In this document: positions 1 through 6,291 of the stretch, one piece after another
How positions within the stretch are numbered: position 1 is the first letter of the stretch
Layout of the letters: each line of letters starts with the position of its first letter
NCBI GenBank assembly: GCA_003435055.1
Contig: QUMM01000043.1
Coordinates: forward strand, 1 to 17,368
Source: Lachnospiraceae bacterium OF09-6
GTDB taxonomy: Bacteria > Bacillota > Clostridia > Lachnospirales > Lachnospiraceae
Length of the DNA stretch: 17,368 bases
Direction: 5' to 3'
The notes under the pieces: model-generated
Database searches by the model: none
What the model saw: only the letters and a program-made list of their open reading frames with translations
Told to the model about the DNA's origin: nothing
Position numbers and translations under genes: made by a program

Positions 1-26
1 TGTACCGGTTTCTTTTGTCTTGCCAT
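1..26 (-). CDS. 5' end of a gene leaving the window; possible IS256-family transposase
   Basis: Only the first eight codons are inside the window, reading MARQKKPV. The start is supported by a perfect AGGAGG ribosome binding site (37-42 on the plus strand as CCTCCT) ten bases upstream of the ATG. From memory, some clostridial IS256-family (mutator-type) transposases begin with a very similar basic stretch, but eight residues cannot prove this. If correct, an IS end should lie in the AT-rich 27-230 stretch, where I see no other gene and cannot point to a confident terminal inverted repeat. Confidence 0.35.
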
Positions 27-230
27 AATAAAAGGTCCTCCTAATGATATTTATTGTATCATAGAAGAACCTTCCAAACATTATTTTACAGAAAAAGTTT
101 CATACTCTCAATTTTCGAGCAAGCGATACACTTTTCCCTCTCCATCATGCTCTTTGTTAAAAAATAAACATTCATTAAAATTCCGGCAAAGATTCATCTG
201 GTTTGTCAAGAAGATAGCCTTTTTCACAAT

Positions 231-282
231 AAAAAAGCTCCCACCTGCAACTCAAAGTTTCCTTTGAATCACAAGTGGGAGC
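231..282 (-). terminator. Rho-independent terminator of the recombinase pseudogene
   Basis: An 8-bp stem pairs 237-244 (GCTCCCAC) with 275-282 (GTGGGAGC). An inner 6-bp stem (252-257 with 262-267) has a 4-base loop. Read on the minus strand, the hairpin is followed directly by a run of six T (231-236). It sits 27 bases after the stop codon at 309, which is the expected place for the terminator of that gene. Confidence 0.8.
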
Positions 283-308
283 CACTACCAAATCTTCAAA
301 TATTATTC

Positions 309-1991
309 TTAGTTCTCTTTTTGTTCTGCTTCAATTTCAGATTTTTTTCTTCTGCCCCGGCGTTTCTTTTCTGTTTCCGGTTTCACATCCCCAATATTAT
401 AAATGACAACTTGCTCATCCGGGTACAAGGTTCCATTCAAGGTATAGCTAAGTTTACCACCGTTGTCATCCTCGAAAGGCAGCATTCTCCGAAACTCTAC
501 CTGGATAGCCGGCACCTTAATGCTGATTGCATAAGTCTGCTTGCTTTCCTCATTACTGAACTTGATCGCATTCGGATCTTTTTCTGAACAAGGCTGAATC
601 GCAATCTGCCTGGTCTTTGCGTTGAGCAGCACCTTGATGTAAGGCGCGTAGTTTAACTCTACAGCTGTTGCCTTATTGAATTTCAGGCTGTTTGAAGTCA
701 CCGTCATAACAGACTCACCTTTCGGTTGCTTTAGATTGATTACCTCAAATCCTTTCAAAATTTCCATTTCACATTCCTCGCTTTCATATTCTATGTGTTC
801 CTGCTCTGGCTTTGCATCAACCAGTGCCATCACCTTTTCTGTTGCCGTTTCCAATCTCTTGAAGGAAACAGCCTTCCATGTAGGTCTGATGGGAACGAAT
901 CCTAACAGCACTCCTTTTCGTAAAGGAACCAGCCTTTGCTGCTTTGGGCGAATACGCCTCCGCTTGCCTGCAATCTGTTCCAGCCGTACCTGTGCCTTAT
1001 CCCAGATTTCTCGTTCTACGATTGCGGGATGATGGTCTGGTATAAAATACTGCTCCACCTCGCCTTCGTTTTTCTTGGTCTTGTGGGTCAAACAATCTAC
1101 CGTATAGGTTTTCTGCATCAGAACGTCGCCGCAGTATTTTTCATTCCGCAGTATTTTTCATTCCGCAGGATATTCTTGACCGATTCACCCGTCCACGGGT
1201 TATTTTTGATTGTTCTGATTTCCAACGCATTGAGCTTTTCTGCAATTTCTGCCGGGTGCATTCCCTTATCAAAGCTCATATAGATTGTACGAACAATTTC
1301 AGCTTCGTTGGTAACAATCACCATTTCGCCATCATCGTCCGTATCATAGCCCAGCAGACTCGTTGTACTGATTTTTTGCGTTCCGGCTTTCATCCGGCTT
1401 CGAGTTGCCCACTTGATATTAGTGGAGATGCTTCGGGATTCCTCCTGTGCGAAAGAAGCCAGCATCGTCAGAAATACTTCTGCCTTTTCATCCAGACTAT
1501 CCAAGCGTTCCTTGTCAAAATACACACTAACAGGTGGCCGGAGGTTCCGCAGCAATCGAATATTAGTCAGGCAGTCCACCACATTACGAGCAAAACGACT
1601 GATAGACTTCGTAAGAATCAGATCAATTTTCTTAGCCTTTGCATCCTCTATCATCTGCTGAAACTGCACTCGATGCTTAACTTGTGTACCAGAGATTCCT
1701 TCATCCGCATAAATGCCTGCCAGCTCCCAGTCTGGATGCTCCGCTATAACAGTGTTGAAATGTGCCATTTGCTCTTCCAGACTGGTTTCCTGTGCCTACT
1801 GATCTGTGCTGACACGACAGTATGCAGCGACACGCTTTTTAGGTGGTTCTTCTGTTTCCGCCACGACACCCACTGTTGCAGGAATTATTTTCACATCATA
1901 GGTCTTTGTCAGGCGAGGTGTCTTTTTTCTTCCCTTTTCCTTACGTCGTTCTACACAATTGGCCTTTTAGCATGACAATCGCTTGCCACAT
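309..1991 (-). pseudogene. Decayed serine recombinase of an ICE
   Basis: A fourth serine recombinase, now broken. The reading frame from 1966 down contains the resolvase active-site motif YCRVSTDQ (serine codon 1808-1810) and then hits TAG at 1796-1798. The next open stretch, 1768-1118, keeps the rest of the catalytic domain (DEGISGT, KSISRFARN) and the recombinase domain, but no longer includes the catalytic serine. A 17-bp tandem duplication (1131-1164) shifts the frame at NEKYCG; without it the frame continues into the C-terminal half (1118-309). The only well-placed start is the ATG at 1991, behind GGAGGG. It opens a different frame (MWQAIVMLKG, stop at 1941-1943), implying a third lesion near 1944-1966. 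The C-terminal about 140 residues are not a zinc ribbon. They form a module containing IAIQPCSEKDPNAI that I recall from other ICE recombinases but cannot name, ending in a basic RRGRRKK tail. The gene should be inactive. Confidence 0.85.
1131..1164. repeat. 17-bp perfect tandem duplication inside the recombinase pseudogene
   Basis: The unit GCAGTATTTTTCATTCC occurs at 1131-1147 and again at 1148-1164, followed by GCAG of a partial third copy. Seventeen is not a multiple of three. With the duplication the minus-strand frame reads NEKYCG-MKNTAATF-stop; with one copy removed it reads NEKYCGDVLMQKTYTVD and joins the two halves of the protein. It therefore looks like a recent slippage event. Confidence 0.95.
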
Positions 1992-2026
1992 TTCTCCCTC
2001 CTTCCACTTTTTCTTCCTATTACAAA

Positions 2027-2071
2027 GTTGCCCATGTTATAGCATTATCATTAATGTCATAACATGGGCAA
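2027..2071 (-). promoter_or_regulatory. Palindromic promoter/operator upstream of the recombinase pseudogene (copy 1)
   Basis: Perfect 13-bp inverted repeat: TTGCCCATGTTAT at 2028-2040 and its complement at 2059-2071, with 18 bases between. On the minus strand the proximal arm contains TGCTATAAC (2036-2044), an extended -10 with one mismatch. Together with an initiation point near 2030, this would give a leader of about 40 bases before the ATG at 1991. The 18 bp at 2027-2044 recur exactly at 2939-2956 upstream of another minus-strand gene. No T-run follows, so it is not a normal terminator. The operator role is inferred. Confidence 0.55.
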
Positions 2072-2100
2072 ACACTATTTGCAGACTCTCTATCTTACTT

Positions 2101-2129
2101 ATTATACCGCATTGTGGGTATCTCCACAA
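2101..2129 (-). promoter_or_regulatory. Second candidate minus-strand promoter for the recombinase pseudogene
   Basis: On the minus strand a perfect TATAAT (-10, plus positions 2101-2106) lies 17 bases downstream of TTGTGG (-35, plus positions 2124-2129). The -35 is only half-consensus. It lies back to back with the plus-strand promoter of the small regulator, so both could be controlled from the same inverted repeat. Confidence 0.4.
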
Positions 2130-2158
2130 TATCCATTTGCATACCCACCCCGTATAAT
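2114..2158 (+). promoter_or_regulatory. Promoter with operator-like inverted repeat for the small regulator
   Basis: A perfect TATAAT (2153-2158) lies about 45 bases upstream of the regulator's start. No good -35 is visible at normal spacing. Instead an 8-bp inverted repeat, GTGGGTAT (2114-2121) and ATACCCAC (2141-2148), covers the -35 region. This is a typical layout for self-regulation by a Cro/CI-type protein; the binding itself is inferred. Confidence 0.45.
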
Positions 2159-2202
2159 GAAACGTAAAGAACAATTTTTTACAAGCAAAAGTGGTGACAG
2201 CT

Positions 2203-2409
2203 TTGATTGATTTTACTCCTCTGTGGGAAACTATGCGCCGCAAGCAGGTAACGCAGTACCAGCTTCTCAAAAACGGCTTGGACAACAAAACGCTGGACAC
2301 TCTGAAAAAGAATCGGAATATTACACTATCCACATTGGAAAAACTCTGTCAGATGCTCGATTGCACTCCCAATGATGTCGTGCAGTTTATTCCAGACGAT
2401 AAAAAATAA
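2203..2409 (+). CDS. Small Cro/CI-type (XRE) helix-turn-helix regulator
   Basis: A 68-residue protein, almost entirely one helix-turn-helix domain (about residues 12-60). The sequence VTQYQLLKNG forms the first helices, KTLDTLKKNRNIT the recognition part, and LEKLCQMLDC followed by DVVQFIP the usual C-terminal helices. Small proteins of this type often act as phage or ICE repressors. I chose the TTG at 2203 because GGTGA (2193-2197) lies five bases before it and because relatives usually begin close to this point. GTG codons at 2191 and 2194 are alternatives without a visible binding site. It is the only clear plus-strand gene, lies between two copies of the 18-bp palindrome half, and is divergent from the recombinase pseudogene. 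It is the natural candidate regulator of both copies. Confidence 0.8.
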   Translation: MIDFTPLWETMRRKQVTQYQLLKNGLDNKTLDTLKKNRNITLSTLEKLCQMLDCTPNDVVQFIPDDKK

Positions 2410-2450
2410 TGCCGTCATAGTACCGTATAATCGGTGGCTGTGACGGCATT
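2408..2450. terminator. Hairpin after the regulator gene, possibly bidirectional
   Basis: Perfect 10-bp inverted repeat, AATGCCGTCA (2408-2417) and TGACGGCATT (2441-2450), overlapping the stop codon of the regulator. On the plus strand it is followed only by an AT-rich stretch. On the minus strand the stem runs into ATTATTTTTT, so it may also stop transcription arriving from the membrane-protein gene. Confidence 0.55.
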
Positions 2451-2506
2451 CCATTATATATAGGTAGAAACGCTCACTCTATAACTATCACATTCCTGCG
2501 GAATGA

Positions 2507-2565
2507 AACACCCGCCTGGTCGAGAAGATTCACAAATCCCCTCACCCAGACGGGCGTTGTTTTTT
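2507..2565 (+). terminator. Rho-independent terminator, plus strand
   Basis: A 13-bp stem allowing two G-U pairs joins AACACCCGCCTGG (2507-2519) to CCAGACGGGCGTT (2546-2558) and is followed by a T-run at 2560-2565. It lies about 100 bases after the regulator and is probably its main terminator. Just before it is a tiny perfect hairpin, CATTCC-TGC-GGAATG (2491-2505). Confidence 0.65.
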
Positions 2566-2603
2566 CGTGCAGTTTCAAAGGCAGACTATCCGGGGCGGTC
2601 ATC

Positions 2604-2915
2604 TTATATGTACCACACCTGCCGAAGCATTACTGCCGCCAATTCCAGAAGAATCACCATGCTGCCAACCACCTGCGGGACCATAAAAATCACAAATCCA
2701 CCGATCAGCATTTGAAGTGCTTCCACCCCTTGCGACTGCTGCATCAAGAACGAAAGGACCGCCGTTGCCAGTAGCACACTGCCCAGCAGATAGAAAATCC
2801 ATGCAGAACAGTGATGCAGAAATACCACAAACCACTTTGCCAGCCATACAGCAAGGATCAGCGGGAGGGTTATCATCACCAGTATCAATTTTAACAGCCA
2901 TCGAATCGCTTTCAT
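2604..2915 (-). CDS. Small ICE membrane protein, CD1845-like
   Basis: A 103-residue, very hydrophobic protein with three likely membrane segments (about residues 7-34, 37-58 and 66-92), a short positively charged N-terminus and almost no soluble part. The pattern KAIRWLLKLILV...LPLILAVWLAKW and the later ALQMLIGGFVIFMVPQVVG match my memory of the CD1845 family, small proteins encoded in clostridial conjugative transposons whose function is not known. The ATG at 2915 follows AGAGGA with five bases between. A shorter overlapping frame is a shadow. The gene sits alone between the recombinase triplet and the regulator and has its own upstream palindromic promoter. A role at the membrane in conjugation is only a guess from context. 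Confidence 0.7.
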   Translation of the reverse strand: MKAIRWLLKLILVMITLPLILAVWLAKWFVVFLHHCSAWIFYLLGSVLLATAVLSFLMQQSQGVEALQMLIGGFVIFMVPQVVGSMVILLELAAVMLRQVWYI

Positions 2916-2938
2916 AGTGTCCTCTTTCCGGCTGGTCT

Positions 2939-2984
2939 GTTGCCCATGTTATAGCACACTCTCTGATGTTCCAACATGGGCAAC
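2939..2984 (-). promoter_or_regulatory. Palindromic promoter/operator upstream of the membrane protein (copy 2)
   Basis: Perfect 12-bp inverted repeat: GTTGCCCATGTT at 2939-2950 and its complement at 2973-2984, with 22 bases between. The minus-strand arm again carries TGCTATAAC (2948-2956), and TTGGAA on the same strand could be a poor -35. The 18 bases 2939-2956 are identical to 2027-2044. The site is 24 bases upstream of the membrane-protein start and 18 bases after the stop of the third triplet recombinase. Confidence 0.55.
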
Positions 2985-3001
2985 CCAGTCCTCTCTCAAA
3001 T

Positions 3002-4606
3002 TTAGCTTGTGTGCAGTGCTTTTACAGTATCCTGTATGCTCCGCTCATATTTGAACCGTACCACGATGCGCCCTCCATCATGCACAAAGACATTTTCGAT
3101 AAAGGCCGACACCATACCTGCCGTGAGCCTCGTTCCGTTCAGAAAATTTTCAGCCTGCTCTGCCGCTACGCGCACGGTTCCCGGCACAACGCTTTCAGCG
3201 GATTCTTCCGCCTTGGATTGTTCAATTTGCTCTTGCACCTCTGAAATTCGTCTGTCACACTCCTGCTTTTTCTGCTTGTAGGTATCCAGTGGGAGTGTTC
3301 CGGCTACATATTCTTCATACATCCGCATCTTCTCCCCTTTCAGATTTTTAAGTTCCTGCTCCATCAGAGTTTTGCGGCGGCTTGCCTTTTTGTGGGCTTC
3401 CTCCAAATCCTGCGCTTCCTTTTGAATATCACCATAAAGGGAATCCAGCAGAGAAAGTTCCTTTTTCAGTGCCTGAAAAACAGCATTCTCAATATCACTG
3501 ACCTGAAAGACTTCGGAGGTGCACTGAGTTTGCCCCACAAGTTCCAGTCCTTCTCTGCACCAGAATGTCGGCACAACCTGTTTGAAATTGTGCGCCATCA
3601 CTCGCCTGCAATTTCCGCAGCGGACTTTTCCTTTTAGCGGGAAGTCCACGCGGCCCATCAGCACTTTATGGCTGTTGCTCTTTATGACAAGCTGCGCTTT
3701 TTCAAATTCTTCACGACTTACGATTGCTTCATGGGTTCCCTCCGTAATAAACTGCTGTCCTTTGGGAACTGTTCTGACAATGCTTTTGCCAGAAATCAGT
3801 GTTTTTGTTTTGCCCAAAACCATTGCCCCAGTGTACACATACGCCGTGAGGATTTTCCAGACACGAGAGCTATCCCAAAGAATCACTGGGGCGATGGTAT
3901 AGGTCGTTTCCTTGCCATACGCCTTATTTTCTTTGTTATATACGCTCGGCACAGGAACATTTTCGTCATTGAGCATCATTGCTATCTCTCTTGTTCCCAG
4001 CCCCAGAATCGCAAGGTCGAAAATACGCCGCACGATTTTTGCTGCTGGCAGGTCGATGATAAATGCGCCCTTTTTGTCCGGGTCAAACTGATAGCCGAAC
4101 GGTGCAGCAGATGCAGTTGTGATGCCTTTACGCCACTTGACCTGATTTGCAGTCCGCAGTTTCTTTCCTGCATCCCGGCAGTACATGGTATTTACCAGAT
4201 TACTGACGACCACATCCATTCCCAGCGTTGTACCTTTATAATTATTGCTGTCATAGTTATCGTTGATAGCAATGAGCCGGACACCCAGCAGGGGGAAAAT
4301 CTGCTCCATGTATTCGCCCACACCGATATAATCACGGCCAAAACGGGAAAGGTCTTTCACGATGATGGTATCAATCTTGCCATTGCGCACACCATCCATC
4401 ATCTGCTGGAATCCAGGTCTGTCAAAATTGCTGCCTGTGTAGCCGTCATCTACAAAATCCATCACAGGCACATTTTGCAGGCTTTCTTTGCAGGAGATAT
4501 ACCGCTGGATCAGTTCTTTCTGGTTCTCAATGCTGTTGCTCTTATCCTTGCCATCTTTGCCCAAGTCGCCATCAGCCCTTGAAATGCGCTGATACGCTGC
4601 AATCAT
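3002..4606 (-). CDS. Large serine recombinase, third gene of the triplet
   Basis: A 534-residue site-specific recombinase that should cut and rejoin att sites through a serine-DNA link. The catalytic domain has YQRIS with serine 9, DDGYTGSNFDRPGF, and KDLSRFGRDY near residue 85. It is followed by a recombinase domain (FGYQFDP onward) and a zinc ribbon (CGNC and the later CREG...C). A charged coiled coil (about residues 390-470) contains the YEEYVAGTLPLDTY turn seen in large serine recombinases. The length is normal. Its ATG overlaps the stop of the upstream recombinase (ATGA), with AAAGGAG about 12 bases before the start, so it is translationally coupled. All key catalytic residues I can check are present, and I expect it to be active. 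The likely job is ICE integration and excision together with the gene before it. Confidence 0.92.
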   Translation of the reverse strand: MIAAYQRISRADGDLGKDGKDKSNSIENQKELIQRYISCKESLQNVPVMDFVDDGYTGSNFDRPGFQQMMDGVRNGKIDTIIVKDLSRFGRDYIGVGEYMEQIFPLLGVRLIAINDNYDSNNYKGTTLGMDVVVSNLVNTMYCRDAGKKLRTANQVKWRKGITTASAAPFGYQFDPDKKGAFIIDLPAAKIVRRIFDLAILGLGTREIAMMLNDENVPVPSVYNKENKAYGKETTYTIAPVILWDSSRVWKILTAYVYTGAMVLGKTKTLISGKSIVRTVPKGQQFITEGTHEAIVSREEFEKAQLVIKSNSHKVLMGRVDFPLKGKVRCGNCRRVMAHNFKQVVPTFWCREGLELVGQTQCTSEVFQVSDIENAVFQALKKELSLLDSLYGDIQKEAQDLEEAHKKASRRKTLMEQELKNLKGEKMRMYEEYVAGTLPLDTYKQKKQECDRRISEVQEQIEQSKAEESAESVVPGTVRVAAEQAENFLNGTRLTAGMVSAFIENVFVHDGGRIVVRFKYERSIQDTVKALHTS

Positions 4607-6291
4607 GTTTCTGCACTCTCCTTTCCAAGTTCTGTAAACACATCCTGAAATCCGAAAACAATCCGAATCCGCTTGTCCGCACTCACTTCGATTTTCTGCA
4701 CAAGGGATTTTACCAACTGAATATCAAATTCAAAGTTGTCTAGATGTTCTTCCAAATGAGAAGTCATATTCAGGTATTCTTCGATCTGCCGTTCTACTTC
4801 CGCTTTTTTGTTTTCTGCTTCCTGCAGCGCAGCCCGTAGACCATCATACTGTCTGGAATAATCTTCCCGAATCAGTTGGTAATCTTCGGAATCCACCACA
4901 CCAGCCACATAGTCCGCATAAAGCTGTTCCCGCTTCTTGGCCATCTGGCTGACTTTATCGGTCAGGCTCATAATTTCACCCTTCGCCCGGTAGACGGGAT
5001 TCTGCACATCCTCGATTTTCTGCAATTCTTCCAGCACCTTCCGTTTATCGCTCAGCTGGACAATGAACAAATGCAGCTGATCCATTATCAGGGCTTTCAG
5101 CAGTTTTTCCGGAATCTGATGGCCGATGCACTTATCGTCAGCCTGTCTTGCCTTGCAGATGTAATAGCAGACCTTTTTACTTTCTTCCGCTCCATGCGGC
5201 AGTCGTTCAAACTCCATCGCTCTGCCGCAGTCTGCGCAAAACACCATTCCTGCAAGGTCATTCTGATATTCTGCCCGAATCTGCTCCGACTTTGCTCTTA
5301 CTGTCTGGAATACTGCTCGATTCTTGTTCAAGATTTTTTGCACCTTTTCAAAATCATCCCTTGCAATGATGGCCGGATGTGTGTTCTTTGCCACATACCA
5401 CTGTTCTTTGGGAAGGTCGTGCTTGTCCTGTCCTGCGAATAACTTCTGTGTACTTTTATTGTTGATGGCATCGCCCACATAGGTTTGATTTTCCAAGATG
5501 TGCCGGATTGTGGTTACGCCCCACTTTTTACAGGTAAGCACTTCTTTCCCCTCAACCATTTTTCTATGCCACTCTCGTGGAGTCGGAACCTGCAGCAATG
5601 TCATTCGTCGAGCAATTTCAAAAATTGGTACACCCATCAGTTCCCACTGGAAAATCAACTGCACATAAAAAGCAGCTTCCGGGTCAATTTCATTGCGCTT
5701 TGTCACGGGGTTCCGAATATAGCCATACGGAGCATCGTTTCCAACAGCATAGCCTGCTTCTTTCTTACGCTGCAAAGAAGTCCATATCTTTTTGGATATG
5801 TCTTTCGCGTACATTGCGTTGACCATATTCCGAATCGGGAGAGCCAGACTTTCCATGTCCTCTTTGCGCGTACTGTCAAAATTATCTGTAACAGCAATCA
5901 ATCGAATCCCCAAAAATGGGAACACCGTTTCGATATAGTATCCTGCTTCCAGATAGTTGCGGCCAAAGCGTGAGAGGTCTTTCACCACGATGCACTTGAT
6001 TTTCTTCTGCCGTACATCGTTCATCAGGCGGGTAAATGCAGGCCGCTTGAAATTTGTTCCCGTAAATCCATTGTCGAAGTAGGTATCCACATAGCTCAGT
6101 TCCCTGCTGCGGTTGATATAGTCCTGCACCAGTGCGATCTGCGTTTCCATGCTTTCTTCTGTTTCTTCATCCTCAACAGAAAGCCGCCCATAGATTGCCG
6201 CAGGCATTTTTGCTTCTTCCAGTTCCGGGAGCAGCACAGAAGCTGCCGCCTGTTCCGGCTGCGGGAGATTTTTTCTACTCTTTCGTGCCAC
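4603..6291 (-). CDS. Large serine recombinase, second gene of the triplet
   Basis: A 562-residue recombinase with an N-terminal extension of about 30 residues before the catalytic domain. The active motif is YGRLS (serine 38), followed by FDNGFTGTNFKRPAF and KDLSRFGRNY near residue 108. The recombinase domain starts around APYGYIRNP. A zinc ribbon has CADC and a later C-rich part (CYYICKARQADDKC). The C-terminal coiled coil contains YADYVAGVVDSEDY and AENKKAEVERQIEEYL. I take the GTG at 6291 as start: GGAGGG lies eight bases upstream and the frame overlaps the previous gene by 17 bases. Its stop overlaps the next gene's start. It is clearly paralogous to the following gene but not a recent copy. 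All catalytic motifs are present. Confidence 0.92.
   Translation of the reverse strand: MARKSRKNLPQPEQAAASVLLPELEEAKMPAAIYGRLSVEDEETEESMETQIALVQDYINRSRELSYVDTYFDNGFTGTNFKRPAFTRLMNDVRQKKIKCIVVKDLSRFGRNYLEAGYYIETVFPFLGIRLIAVTDNFDSTRKEDMESLALPIRNMVNAMYAKDISKKIWTSLQRKKEAGYAVGNDAPYGYIRNPVTKRNEIDPEAAFYVQLIFQWELMGVPIFEIARRMTLLQVPTPREWHRKMVEGKEVLTCKKWGVTTIRHILENQTYVGDAINNKSTQKLFAGQDKHDLPKEQWYVAKNTHPAIIARDDFEKVQKILNKNRAVFQTVRAKSEQIRAEYQNDLAGMVFCADCGRAMEFERLPHGAEESKKVCYYICKARQADDKCIGHQIPEKLLKALIMDQLHLFIVQLSDKRKVLEELQKIEDVQNPVYRAKGEIMSLTDKVSQMAKKREQLYADYVAGVVDSEDYQLIREDYSRQYDGLRAALQEAENKKAEVERQIEEYLNMTSHLEEHLDNFEFDIQLVKSLVQKIEVSADKRIRIVFGFQDVFTELGKESAET

Noticed and set aside
264..587. 107-residue plus-strand frame at the left end
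   Set aside because: It runs antisense through the terminator and the recombinase pseudogene and has no support as a gene.
2037..2333. 98-residue minus-strand frame opposite the small regulator
   Set aside because: It overlaps the regulator and both promoter regions, has no binding site and shows no recognisable pattern.
2599..2901. 100-residue minus-strand frame overlapping the small membrane protein
   Set aside because: It covers the same bases in another frame and lacks the membrane-segment pattern and the upstream binding site of the 2915 start.
2027..2984. The two palindromes as rho-independent terminators
   Set aside because: Loops of 18 and 22 bases with no T-run on either strand, and both copies lie just upstream of starts; a promoter/operator fits better.
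3668..4582. 304-residue plus-strand frame, and a similar one at 6845-7753
   Set aside because: They are antisense shadows of the recombinase genes, which carry clear catalytic motifs and operon overlaps.
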